Source: Panopea generosa (taxonomy: Eukaryota; Mollusca; Bivalvia; Adapedonta; Hiatellidae). From it: DNA of 64,000 bases. Shown in pieces: positions 8,992 to 18,897 of this stretch (the first letter of the stretch is position 1; every line of letters begins with the position of its first letter). Both the position numbers and the translations under genes were made by a program. The notes below the pieces were generated by a model that was given only the letters and a program-made list of their open reading frames with translations, was not told the DNA's origin and made no database searches. Where the stretch lies: positions 11,626,133 through 11,690,132 of the forward strand of contig CM055907.1 in assembly GCA_029582155.1 (NCBI GenBank), in the 5' to 3' direction.

Positions 8992-10469
8992 ATCATTTTA
9001 TATAAAGTTTTTCTGTCTTATCGGTCTTAACCACATATTTATACTTAAATTCATTATTTCTAGAAAAGGTTGTAATATGCCGAGCAATTTCTCTTTTGCG
9101 TGTAACAATGTCGTCATTTATGGCATTAACAAAATTATCTATATAGGCACCGTCTTTACAGTCGGTGGTTCTTTTGTTGCAGCTGTTAACACTCTATCAG
9201 GTCAAGCAGAAAAAAGTTAATTTTATATTGAATAGATATTTATACAAGTTTACATTCATATCGCCCAAGCACGGAATAGATCTTTTCGACAAATTAATTA
9301 CAACAATTTTGAATTACGGGAGTGCAATCTAGGAATTTAATAACGGTTTACCTGTTGAAAAAGTACAGTTACAGTTTATAGAAGAATAATAGGTGTCAAA
9401 AAACAACCCAAAACTATGTTGTGTATGGTGAATTTGTAAGACTATCTCTTATTTGTCAACGGTATGTCAACATTATTGAATATTGGTTAAAATACTGATT
9501 GCAAACGATTCAAAATACATAAAAAAATAATATGCTTTTAACTGACATAGAGATATATCCGAATAGAATTCTTGGGTTTCTTTGTTGAATTTCTTTTTTT
9601 TATCAAATTAAGGTTTTAATGATGTGTGGCTACAATGTGCCGGATCATCTCAACAATTTATTCAAACCATAAAATAACGAATAAGTGATCAATTTATCCA
9701 AATTTGGCACAGTTTTTTACAATCATATAATTGATTTTAGATTTCAGCCTTATTTAAATTGAATCAAACTTGATAAGTTCATTAAGGCTTTTGCTAAATA
9801 ACGTGTCTCGTCGCATCAGTTAGAAGTGGAGGCTGGTCATTGGCCACGTCAAATTAGAACAACATGTGACGAACGGAAATATGTAATCAATTAGAGGATG
9901 AACACCATATTATTATTGGATATGTGCTATATTCCGATTTACGAAAAACATAGTTTATCAATTATTATTGGAAAAGATCGAACATGCCTAAGTGTATCAA
10001 TTTATTAAATTCAGAAAATGACAGAACAATAAAAAAACTAAATACTTTTATATTAAAAGTTTTTGATATTAGAAACATAACCATATATGTCTGATACACA
10101 TCTTGTTTTTGTTTTGTTTTTATTTTTATTCTGTTTCATAGTATAACTAGGTAAGATCAGGTTGTATTATGTTTCATTTGATTGTATTAGTTTTCTGATA
10201 TGACTTTTGAATATTATAATGTTTTGCCTATGCAAAACAGTGTACCAAGTTCTCATTTCACCTTTACTTTTACCTTTGCTTTAATATCTTTAATATAAAT
10301 ATATTGATACGATTTTTAATATAAAACTAATAATTTTACTGTTAAATATCATTACTAAACCACTATTTATCATATGTTTTTTTTTAGTACAATATTGACC
10401 TGTGTGCCTATTGGATAGTGAAAATAAAAACTATAGTTTAACTTTCATATAATATAGTTAATTTTTAAT
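8992..10469. other. AT-rich stretch, no feature seen
   Basis: No repeat, RNA gene or supported coding frame was recognised in about 1.5 kb. It contains several short T and A runs. Confidence 0.5.
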
Positions 10470-10981
10470 TGAATCACTCATAAACATTATGTAATGTATT
10501 CGGATTTACCGTCTTTAATATGTACAAGAGTGATTGTTAAATTTGGACCACTGTAGCCCAAATATGACCTAAAATGTTTATTCTGATACGCCTGCAGTTC
10601 TGAAGTTATCAAGCTCACTCCGCATTAATTTGCTGATGTCATTTTTTGCTTGTTAATTTGCTGTATTTGTGCAATAATAAAAAAGAGAGACTGGCGTAGT
10701 TAGTCTCTGCCGTTAGAATCACTTGACTTTATTGATACGACGTCAAACCCGAATCTATCAATTCAGCTTTTAATGTTTATTTTTAAACAAATAAGTATAT
10801 AATGACTTTCACAGATGGTAATATATTAAGATACAATGTTCAAACCTATCCATATTGTTGTTAATGGCAACGTTAAAGCACCAGCTGTTGATAATAGGTC
10901 CATTGTTTACCGGTGTTGTCTCTTTTGTTACTCAAAATATATATTCAAACCTGTACGAATATATCTCTCACGTACATCAAT
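10470..10981 (+). repeat. Duplicon segment upstream of intact tRNA-Ser
   Basis: The 5' part matches 4,550-4,960. The 3' part matches the common tRNA 5' flank (TTTTGTTACTCAAAATATATATTCAAAC), as found at 505, 3,795, 7,558 and 14,080. The conserved flank could include Pol III upstream signals, but no known motif was identified. Confidence 0.7.
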
Positions 10982-11063
10982 GCTGTGATGGCCGAGTGGT
11001 TAAGGCGTTTGACTCGAAATCAAATGGGCTATGCCCGCGCAGGTTCGAATCCTGCTCGCAGCG
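10982..11063 (+). tRNA. tRNA-Ser (CGA), intact
   Basis: This is the best preserved copy: 82 nt, with acceptor GCTGTGA/TCGCAGC and discriminator G. Box A is TGGCCGAGTGG at 10,989-10,999. The anticodon stem TTTGA/TCAAA is perfect around CTCGAAA, giving anticodon CGA for UCG. The variable arm is TGGGCTATGCCCG. The T arm is perfect, with box B GGTTCGAATCC at 11,042-11,052. A T4 run at 11,069-11,072 is a likely terminator. Structure and promoters support a functional gene. It could still be one of many redundant copies. Confidence 0.85.
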
Positions 11064-11235
11064 ACTTGTTTTCTTACTTTTATATTTACATGTAAAAACG
11101 AATATAATCATGGTATCCCTCCATCTCATTCCACATCATGATGTCAACAAACAAACTCATTTTTTACGAAGGCACTCTAGCCCGAACTCAAAATAGACTA
11201 TGTAAAATATATAAAGTACGTACTCCTAACACTTT

Positions 11236-11308
11236 GCTGTGATGGGCGAATAGTTAAGGCGTTGGACTTGAAATCCAATGGCATATTCCCGTGCAGGTTC
11301 GTATCGAT
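11236..11308 (+). pseudogene. tRNA-Ser (TGA), 3' truncated
   Basis: GCTGTGATGGGCGAATAG, a perfect TTGGACTTGAAATCCAA anticodon arm and part of the variable arm are present. The T arm breaks off after GCAGGTTCGTATCG, and the 3' acceptor strand is missing. It occupies the position of the UUA-anticodon copy (821-902) in the paralogous block. Confidence 0.75.
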
Positions 11309-11504
11309 ATTTTTTATTGAGATTTTCCATTAACAGGTATTGCTTGACATGCAAAACTATATAAGCGATAGGCAGCATAACATTTACTGGTCTGTAATGT
11401 TCAATAAATGTCATTATCTCCTGGTATTGGTTGTTTTCATTAATTTTTGGCCAAATGAGAAACTAAAATATAATTGATGCTATGGTTTACTTATAAATAC
11501 ATTG

Positions 11505-11507
<3 letters not shown>

Positions 11508-11549
<42 letters not shown>
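11508..11549 (+). repeat. (AC)n microsatellite
   Basis: A run of about 20 AC dinucleotides is followed by a short AT run. It is absent at the matching place in the other block (near 1,100), so it expanded after duplication. Confidence 0.95.
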
Positions 11550-11559
<10 letters not shown>

Positions 11560-11705
11560 AAGGGTAACATTGCTCATTTCACATATCCTTTTTGATACAT
11601 ACCACATAATTTAGCAGTCCAATGGGTCCCAAAAATGTTTCAGTAAAATTAATTGTTTTATAACCAACATCCTGTTCACCTGTTCAAAACAAAATGTTCA
11701 GTTTA

Positions 11706-11890
11706 TGGCAGCTCCTCGTCATACTATTATTACACGTTTAAATGTCGGGGTTCGAGGTCGTGGGTTGCGTCCTCCGCCAATGGGTATGAGTGGTATCCTT
11801 GAGAAATATACTTTATCCACACATTTGTCATATGATAGATTAAATGTGTTCTTGTCCTTTAAAATAAACCACCCAAAAAGTCCTGTATTA
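11706..11890 (+). repeat. Old SINE-A-like segment, second copy
   Basis: This is the paralogue of 1,262-1,435. It has GGGGTTCGAGGTCGTGGGTT, CCTCCGCCAATGGG and GGTATCCTTGAGAAATATACT. It is closer to the family A consensus than the first copy. Confidence 0.5.
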
Positions 11891-11962
11891 TATTAAACGT
11901 AATTAGTTTGTTAATCAGTGTAGTTTAATAGATCGAGTATAAGTTACCTCCCATTAACATTT

Positions 11963-12540
11963 TATTAATTATAACCCAAGCGAAACATTACTGCACGACG
12001 CACTAGTTGGCCATTTTGGAAAGTTAAACACGTCATTTTTATTTGTAAAATATTTACCATATTTGCCAGGATATACTTGTATTTTCATATTTATTATATA
12101 TTAAATTCCTTGAAACACAATATTTATTTCTTTATGAATGATGTAAAAGTCTCCATGTTTGTATTGTTTTTGATTGAATGTATTGTTTGTATTGCAGATT
12201 GTTTTGATTAAATTGGATTTGTTTGAACTTAATAATGAATTTGAAAAACACATTAAGAAAACACTTGTTTTAGACCAAAATTTGCATGCAAGTGGGGACA
12301 CCTAATATATTGTCAAATAAACACCCACAAAAATTCTATCGTATTGGTGAAATAAATATCTGACGATGAAATTTGGATTTTCAAGTTGAAATCTGAAGTC
12401 TTAGAATATTTTCCGGATGAATCGTTGGTGAATACGATCCCAGACTGATTTTAGAAATTATTTGAGATTTAAATGTGAATAAACGGATATTAAAGCCATC
12501 CAACGGCGCTAATTACATTGTGTCTTCCTTGTCTTCTACC
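11963..12540. mobile_element. 578-bp insertion flanked by AACATTT
   Basis: Relative to the paralogous block (junction near 1,510-1,520), this copy carries extra DNA flanked by AACATTT at 11,956-11,962 and 12,541-12,547. Outside it the two blocks align again (GGTTGGGGCAGACTGG against GAGTTGAGTCAGACCGG). The duplicated bases fit a 7-8 bp target-site duplication. No obvious terminal inverted repeat or coding frame is seen. It includes a MITE-like segment at 12,218-12,452. Confidence 0.55.
12218..12452 (+). mobile_element. MITE family M1, 5' decayed
   Basis: It shares GAATTTTGAAAAAC-like, ATTCTATCG and TTTTCAAG motifs in order with the MITE at 15,381-15,632. Its 3' end GTTGGTGAATACGATCCC matches the inverted end of that element. 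The left terminus is not recognisable. Confidence 0.6.
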
Positions 12541-12954
12541 AACATTTAGGGGTTGGGGCAGACTGGATACATGTGATTAGTGTTGGTTCTTTCAAGGAAG
12601 TTTTCAAACGTGATTTTCCTTAGTTCTACGTATTTGTTTCACAGTCGATGTTATATATATATATACGTTTAGATACTTTCCTTTCAATATTCCATAATTC
12701 AGTTGTAGAAAAAGTATATTTGTTTTGTTCAAATATTATTTTATCCCATTGTCTGCCATATCTCGATTTAAGTATGTTTCCCTAATTTCAAAGCATGTAC
12801 CATAATTCAACTTCCTTTGAAGTAACTAAACATTAGGTGTTCGAAGTAACTGCTGTGTAGCGACCCCTTGCGGGGAGAGTTGGAACTGTTTCTAGTCTTT
12901 CCAACGTAGTTTTTGTTTAATACATTTCTATATTTTTCACATTTTTTTTTCATA

Positions 12955-13165
12955 GAACAAAAAAGAGATTAAAAACGCTAAACTAACTCATTGATGTAGA
13001 CTATTCATTGATATAGACTAGGTGATCTGTAAACATGTAAATTCAGTTCAAGTAAGTGAGATTAAAAAAGAAAAATAGGAAATCAAAACTAACTCATTGA
13101 TGAATACTACTCATTAATATAGACGAGTTTATTTGTACGTTCAGTTCATGTAAGTGACTGATCAA
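12955..13165 (+). repeat. Local two-copy tandem duplication
   Basis: The segment with AAACTAACTCATTGATG, TATAGACTAGGTG and TTCAGTTCAAGTAAGTGA occurs twice in a row, about 110 bp apart. The matching place in the other block (2,385-2,490) has one copy, so the doubling is specific to this block. Confidence 0.65.
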
Positions 13166-13324
13166 AGAAAGAGGACATTTATGCCCAGCTGATGTTTCCG
13201 GCATCGAAAGGACAATGCACTAGCACATTCTACACAAGCACACACAATGCGTTTATACAACAATATAAGTATAAAAAAACTCAGTGACAGCAGGGAGATC
13301 TTCATTCTAACGATCAGTGTCAAA

Positions 13325-13470
13325 TCAGCCACTAGAGGGTGGTTTATACCACCGCTAAGGCATGGTCTATGCCGCCGCAGCTAGGGGGTGGCCTATACTG
13401 CCGCTAGAGTGTGTCTATATCGCCGCTTGAGAGTGGTATATACCGCCGCTACGAGTCGGTCTAATTTGGT
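13325..13470 (+). repeat. CCGCTAGG minisatellite, copy 2
   Basis: About six units of the GGTCTATACCGCCGCTAGGG repeat remain here, compared with about 18 in the paralogous array at 2,655-3,095. The flanks are shared. Confidence 0.8.
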
Positions 13471-13724
13471 TCATTGGTGATCCTACCTCGCTCTTTTGCT
13501 GTAAAAGTTACTGTACATACTCAGACCATCTAACCTCTTATCAATGAGACAGTTACTGCGTGTGTGTATTGCTTAAACCAACATGGATGTTTTGCATCAA
13601 CGGATTCTCTGAATTACTTTTAACTCATTTTTTTCAATAGAGCTACCGAAAAATTTATGTAATGTATTTCAAATTTTAATTTCGTGATTCCATCTCATTT
13701 ACAAATACGACACCGGCTTAAAAC

Positions 13725-13935
13725 ACTTTGGTGACATTGGTGGTCATTGTCTTCTACAAAGTCTTCGAGTACATCTACGTTTGGCATCACTTTTCCCCGG
13801 ATAGTTCTGTGCTTTACAACATAATCAACGTGATCACGCATGCGTATTCTGCAGTATTTGTCTACTGCAACATTAGTCTGGCCGAGATTCTTTAATTTGC
13901 ACTCGTGTTATGATGTGATGATGGGTAGAACAGAT
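13725..13935 (+). repeat. Duplicon 5' module, copy 3
   Basis: It matches 70-255 almost base for base, including the TTTTCCCCGGATAGTTCTGTG part that copy 2 lacks. It is truncated at both ends relative to copy 1. Confidence 0.8.
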
Positions 13936-14139
13936 TAAGAAAAGAATATCTATCCTAGCTGATCTTTTACTAAATCATCTAGTTCAGTTATTATATATGT
14001 CATTGGCATATATTAATGGCAACATTCAAACACCTGATCCAGCTGTTCACCATAGATCTATTATATACCGGGGTCGTCTCTTTTGTTACTCAAAATATAT
14101 ATTCAAACATGTACGATTGTTTAACTTCAATACATCAAT

Positions 14140-14221
14140 GATGTGATGGCCGAGTGGTAAAGACGTTGGACTTGAAATCTAATGGGATATTCCCGCGCAG
14201 ATTCGAACCCTGCTCGCAGCG
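14140..14221 (+). pseudogene. tRNA-Ser (TGA)-like, acceptor mismatch
   Basis: This 82-nt copy has anticodon TGA and a nearly intact D and variable arm. The acceptor starts GATGTGA, creating a mismatch at the second pair. The anticodon stem is TTGGA/TCTAA and the T stem is GCAGA/CCTGC, one mismatch each. A T5 run follows at 14,225-14,229. Several stems are weakened, so it is probably not functional. Confidence 0.6.
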
Positions 14222-14416
14222 GTATTTTTATTGAGACTTTCTATTACCAAGTATTGCTTGACATGCTAAACAATATAAGCAATAAACAACAATTATTCGG
14301 GTATACTTGTCTGTAAAAGCGATAATCGCCTGGTTTTGGTTGATTTCATTCTCGTTTGACCATATGAGAAATGAAATGATAATTGCTGCTATAGTTTAAT
14401 GATAAATACATATATA

Positions 14417-14868
14417 TGAGCTATGTCCCAAAAGTAACAGGACGACCACGTCATTTTTGTATTGAGGGCGTTACTTGGAAACCAATGGTAACAATGGATA
14501 GATCGACACATCTGCTATTGTCATAAAAACATCAAATCAACTTTCAGTCATCATTAAGTTCATGCAAAAAGTCGCCATAGTAATGAGAGTTTAGAAGTAC
14601 GGGCCCTTGACATGAGACGTCATTTAAAAATACAACAGTGCCTTTGAAAGGAAAAATTTACCTCCATATCGCGCAAAATGTTATAAAATAACAATAAACG
14701 TAATTTTAGATCATGTGCGAATGTCGTTTAAAATTTTGACGTTATCAATAAACATTTGAATGTTGCGCGCACTTTCGAAATAACAAGTGCGAAAAAAAGC
14801 GGACAACGTCACGCCTGGAGTGGAAATTTGAAGTGTGGTAAAATTTTGTGTTTGGTGTCATTGAGAAA
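14417..14868 (+). mobile_element. Possible mariner-like element end, cut by gap
   Basis: TATGTCCCAAAAGTAACAGG just after the duplicon end resembles terminal repeats of mariner-family transposons. It is followed by 450 bases with no partner in the duplicon. The assembly gap hides the other end, so length, second terminus and transposase cannot be judged. Confidence 0.35.
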
Positions 14869-15368
14869 NNNNNNNNNNNNNNNNNNNNNNNNNNNNNNNN
14901 NNNNNNNNNNNNNNNNNNNNNNNNNNNNNNNNNNNNNNNNNNNNNNNNNNNNNNNNNNNNNNNNNNNNNNNNNNNNNNNNNNNNNNNNNNNNNNNNNNNN
15001 NNNNNNNNNNNNNNNNNNNNNNNNNNNNNNNNNNNNNNNNNNNNNNNNNNNNNNNNNNNNNNNNNNNNNNNNNNNNNNNNNNNNNNNNNNNNNNNNNNNN
15101 NNNNNNNNNNNNNNNNNNNNNNNNNNNNNNNNNNNNNNNNNNNNNNNNNNNNNNNNNNNNNNNNNNNNNNNNNNNNNNNNNNNNNNNNNNNNNNNNNNNN
15201 NNNNNNNNNNNNNNNNNNNNNNNNNNNNNNNNNNNNNNNNNNNNNNNNNNNNNNNNNNNNNNNNNNNNNNNNNNNNNNNNNNNNNNNNNNNNNNNNNNNN
15301 NNNNNNNNNNNNNNNNNNNNNNNNNNNNNNNNNNNNNNNNNNNNNNNNNNNNNNNNNNNNNNNNNNNN
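14869..15368. other. Assembly gap (500 N)
   Basis: This is exactly 500 N, a size commonly used for gaps of unknown length. Any reading frame crossing it is meaningless. Confidence 0.99.
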
Positions 15369-15380
15369 GCACCTTAAGAC

Positions 15381-15632
15381 CAGGGGTCGTATTCACCAAC
15401 AATTTTTAAGAATATTCTTAGACTTGAACTCAAGAATGAATTTTGAAAAACGTATTTAGAGATCATTTTTTTACAAGATTTTGCAAACATGTCGAGATAC
15501 CTGATATAAATTAAAAAAAAATCTTACAATTATTCTATCGGTCATGGTAAACTAGATATCTAAGGTTGAAATTTGTATTTTCAAGCTGAAGTCCAAGAAC
15601 ATTTTCAAGAAGAGTTGGTGAATATGACCCCA
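15381..15632 (+). mobile_element. MITE family M1 with terminal inverted repeats
   Basis: The left end GGGGTCGTATTCACCAAC and right end GTTGGTGAATATGACCCC are inverted repeats. They continue inward as TTAAGAATATTCTTAGACTT against AAGTCCAAGAACATTTTCAAG. The element is 252 bp and has no coding frame. A diverged copy is at 12,218-12,452. The superfamily is not assigned. Confidence 0.8.
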
Positions 15633-15639
15633 TGTGTGA

Positions 15640-16395
15640 GCTCCTAGTGGTTCATATTGTTACTTGGTATAAGTACATATTATAATTCTTACTTTCATTA
15701 ATTAGATGCATATTGCTTTGGTAGCATGGTTCTTTGAACACTACTTCTCTGACTGGTTACTTGTTTTTTTATCATATTTTATACATTATCTTGTACGTTT
15801 GTAAAATTCCATATTTTGATTATTTTACGCATAGTTTGTGTTTGTCACGTAGCAGCGATTGTGTTTTGTCTCCAAAACTTAGAATTTAATAATTTGCCTA
15901 CATGTAATAGCACCAGTCAACACTGGATAGACCAAATACATTTAGTGCAGATATTTTATAAAATATGCTTGTGTCATGAAAATCATTGAAATCACTATCA
16001 ACACTATCAAAATTTGAAACATATAATAATCTTATCGCAAAAAATAATTTTCTTTAGAGAATTCGTTTTAGCATCGAACCTTAAATTAATAAAACTCAAT
16101 GAATTTATAGGAAAGCAGAAAGTGAGTTCATGAGACTGGCGCATGGTGTTAGCGGATAATATTGCTTAGCTCTGTTTATCTAAAATTATATTTTCTATTT
16201 TTATGATGATGGTGTCGATCTATTTGAAACATTTGAAAGCATTTTCATGTTCGCAATATTTAAAAATAATCAAATAATCTGATGTGTATTGAAAACTAAA
16301 ACTATTTTTAAGTATATTTGAAGTAAACAATTTTGTAATATTTATGAAATAAACAATCGTCTAATATTTGTTTAAAGTAAATGTAACTAAGGTAT
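15640..16395. other. AT-rich stretch, no feature seen
   Basis: No repeat partner, RNA gene or supported coding frame was noticed. Confidence 0.5.
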
Positions 16396-16402
16396 GTTAT
16401 AT

Positions 16403-16592
16403 GGAGTGCGAGGTTCGCTGACAGAACATCGGACCCTGGATCGGAGGGTCGTTGGTTCGGTCTTCCGCCACAGCTGTGTGAGGTGCTCTTGAGCAAGTTA
16501 CTTCTCCGCACATGGTAGTATTGGAGAGAGAATTATTAGTCTTAAGTTGTTAGAAGTTGTTTCACAATCGATGTAAAATAAATAAGTTTAAA
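16403..16592 (+). mobile_element. SINE family A copy
   Basis: The tRNA-like head (GGAGTGCG, GAGGGTCGTTGGTTCGG) is followed by GGTGCTCTTGAGCAAG, CCGCACATGGTAGTA, TTGTTTCACAATCGATG and the tail TAAAATAAATAAGTTTAAA. It is nearly full length. A SINE B copy starts directly after its tail. Confidence 0.85.
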
Positions 16593-16599
16593 TCTTGAT

Positions 16600-16892
16600 T
16601 GAATCTTGATTGAATATTTAGCGTCATTGTTATGCCATCGACGGCTAACAGACACTCAGTTAACCTAACCACTGTTTTTGGTATCCTGAAAGGTTAACCA
16701 GTACTCGAACACATCCAATATCCGCAAGTAACTGATAACTCTCCCACATAAATCAGCGGTGAGAGACGAATGATAAAGAGACACCATGTCGTATATCAAT
16801 ATTCACGGAAATTGTTGCCGGGCTGGTATTTAAATTCACGATCCCTGGAATGATAGTCAGACGCGTAACCGACTGAGCTAATCGGACTCGCC
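16600..16892 (-). mobile_element. SINE family B copy
   Basis: On the minus strand, a tRNA-like head (GATTAGCTCAGTCGGTTACG, box-B-like GTGAATTTAAATACCAG) leads to CATTCGTCTCTCACCGCTGA and TTATCAGTTACTTGCGGA. It ends with GACGCTAAATATTCAATCAA. It abuts the tail of the SINE A copy at 16,592. Confidence 0.85.
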
Positions 16893-17329
16893 AAAGTTGA
16901 AAGCAATATGTTACAAGCAGATAAAGAACAAATAATATGGCTTAAATTTTTTTCAAAACCAATTTGAACTAATAGACAAAATAGTATTATATTCAAGAAA
17001 ATAGCATGTCTTTATGTCAGGGAAACCGACCTGTAATGCTGCACTCTCATAACAAAATATTGCATCTGATAGCTATATCATTTCTAATAGCTCCCCTTAA
17101 TTTCTGTGACTGGGGTTTAATACGGAGATCAATATAGCCAACAGTCGCCGCCTTGTAGGTCTAAGAGTTTGCTATTACATCATGGTGAAACTAGGACGCA
17201 AATTTTACGAGAAAATGAATTGCGACACGGGAAACTTAGTTCTTAACATTACTTGATTTTGACGAGCATTTTTATTTTTACTTTTTTTTTACTTTAAAGA
17301 GCATAACTGTTCTTAATTTTGACAATTTT
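16893..17329. other. No feature seen
   Basis: This is AT-rich sequence with a T-rich tract near 17,270-17,340. No gene or repeat partner was recognised. Confidence 0.5.
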
Positions 17330-17800
17330 TTTTACATTTGGTTTTGGAAGTTTTAGGTTTATTACAAATTTGTATCAGAAGTGGGTTTAGCGTCAAAATG
17401 TTCTGTTTGGTAGTTCAGATTTATTATAAATTGATGTCAAAAGTAGGAACAACGTTCGGGTTTATTATAAATTGGTGTCAAAATTAGGAACAACGTTCGG
17501 GTTTATTATAAGTTGGTGTCAAAAATAGGATAAACGTTCAGGTTTATTATAAGTTGGTGTCAAAAGTAGGATAAACATCAAAACATTTGGTTTGGAAGTT
17601 CAGGTTTATTATAAGTTGGTGTCAAAAGTAGGATAAACATCCAAACATTTGGTTTGGAAGTTCAGGTTTATTATAAGTTGGTGTCAAAAGTAGGATAAAC
17701 ATCCAAACATTGGTTTGAAAGTTCAGGCTTATTACAAATGGTTGTCAGAAGTGGGATTGCCATCATAAAATTTGGTTTGGAGGTTTAAGTTTACTGGTGT
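17330..17800 (+). repeat. Tandem repeat, 40- and 62-65-bp units
   Basis: The core TTTATTATAAGTTGGTGTCA recurs at 17,501, 17,541, 17,606 and 17,668, with more diverged copies on both sides. Long units carry the extra AAACATTTGGTTTGGAAGTT block and short ones do not, so two unit lengths are mixed. No coding frame survives across it. Confidence 0.85.
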
Positions 17801-18014
17801 CAGTAAAAGAATAAAAACAGCACAGTGTAAAGTTTATATAGTCGATGTTCACACTTGTCTGCGGTACCGAGGTAATTTGCAATTTTAGTTAAAAGTAAAA
17901 AAAAAGCGAACACGTATACTATTTTAGATCGGTGTGTATTTTATAACAAAATACGTGTTTGACTTGGAATATGTTAAATTATCAGCTGTTCAGTATCAAC
18001 GTGAATATTACTTC

Positions 18015-18250
18015 AGTTTATTCCAGAACCTGATATCTCCCGAATCAGGTCTATTAACCACAAATGAAAAAAACAGGGAATTCTATGCCTGTCAAACAAT
18101 TCATAGCAATTGAACGCTGACTAAACTGCGACGTTATCAAACTGTCCGTTGAAGCAACTGACAAATCAAGGTGCGCAAGGGTGGCTTCCCCTAAATTGAT
18201 ATTAAAGAACGCAATCGGGAGAGCTGGGTTCGTTCTACAGATTAATATTA
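18015..18250 (+). repeat. Dispersed repeat family E copy
   Basis: It contains ACCTGATATCTCCCGAATCA, CAGGGAATTCTATGCCTGTC, CAATTCATAGCAATTGAACG and GAAGCAACTGACAAATCAA. The same motifs appear in order at 29,615-30,060, and inverted at 46,435-46,640 and 49,835-49,965. No coding frame is present. The element type is unknown. Confidence 0.7.
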
Positions 18251-18283
18251 CTTAAAATATGTTTCAAAACATCAAAGCTATGT

Positions 18284-18474
18284 GGGGGTGGTAGCGTATT
18301 GGATAAAGTGTTGGCTGCTCACGCCAGAGGTTGCGGATTCGATTCCCAGCTCGACCCGATGTCTCTCATACAACACGCTCAGTACTGGTTCTACCCAGGA
18401 AGCGGACTCGATAGCGATTCCTATAAGCTCTGAGCTTTCATCGCAATCGAGTTAAAACACATTAGTATAAACTA
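18284..18474 (+). mobile_element. SINE family D copy
   Basis: The tRNA-like head GGGGGTGGTAGCGTATTGGA with box-B-like GCGGATTCGATTCCC is followed by CTCAGTACTGGTTCTACCCA, GAAGCGGACTCG and GAGCTTTCATCGCAATCGAG. It ends in TTAAAACACATTAGTATAAA. A minus-strand relative is at 60,866-60,998. Confidence 0.75.
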
Positions 18475-18537
18475 AAGCTATAATGCTCCAGATATGCATT
18501 ATTTTGTTTAGTAATAATGATTGCGTGCTGTATTAAA

Positions 18538-18760
18538 TGAAACCCTCCTAGAGATTTTGGAGATGTTGGGAACGTGACCAGTTATTTTTAGAGATATGGG
18601 GGAACACTGGCAATTACGTTCAGGAATTGAGGGATCAAAGGCCTGATTTTAGAGATCTGGGGGAAAAAGGGGGAGATACTTTTAAGGAACTATGGCAAAT
18701 ACTTTTGGGGATCTGGGGAACGATAGCCATTAAATTAAGAGATCCAATGACCCCAACCCC
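18538..18760 (+). repeat. Dispersed repeat family F copy
   Basis: It consists of diverged internal repeats of about 45 bp with the core TTTTAGAGATCTGGGGGAA and GGCAATTACTTT, including GGGATCAAAGGCCTGATTTT. The same unit occurs at 49,488-49,585 and inverted at 63,636-63,860. No function or class is known to me. Confidence 0.7.
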
Positions 18761-18897
18761 CGTCCCCTCAACACACACATTTATACTTACACCCTGGGAG
18801 AGCCTCTTAAATTCCTTTAATTCTATATAACGTACATCACATTTGGTGGTTGGCCCATTTACCGGTTGCCATCCTGCTTTCATCTTTATTATAATTA

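Larger units (their letters stand above)
1..14400. repeat. tRNA-Ser-bearing duplicon array
   Basis: This region is built from repeated modules. A block at about 300-3,900 recurs in the same order and orientation at about 10,840-14,220: tRNA-Ser copies, a SINE-like segment, a CCGCTAGG minisatellite, a long 5' flank and the next tRNA-Ser. The spacing is about 10.3-10.4 kb. The segment 4,550-4,930 recurs at 10,470-10,860, and 4,130-4,400 recurs at 8,335-8,590. The segment 5,013-5,375 is inverted relative to 7,445-7,812. Copies differ by many substitutions and small indels, so the duplications are not recent assembly artefacts. The matches were seen by eye and no identities were computed. Confidence 0.85.

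Noticed and set aside
10855-11196. 113-codon frame over the tRNA-Ser (CGA) region and similar frames at 371-967 and 8,843-9,220
   Set aside because: They are shadows of tRNA-Ser copies and their duplicated flanks. The repeated residues (DGRVVKAFDSKSNG) are the tRNA translated.
14756-15459. Long open frames on both strands across 14,756-15,459
   Set aside because: They run through 500 N and have almost no real residues.
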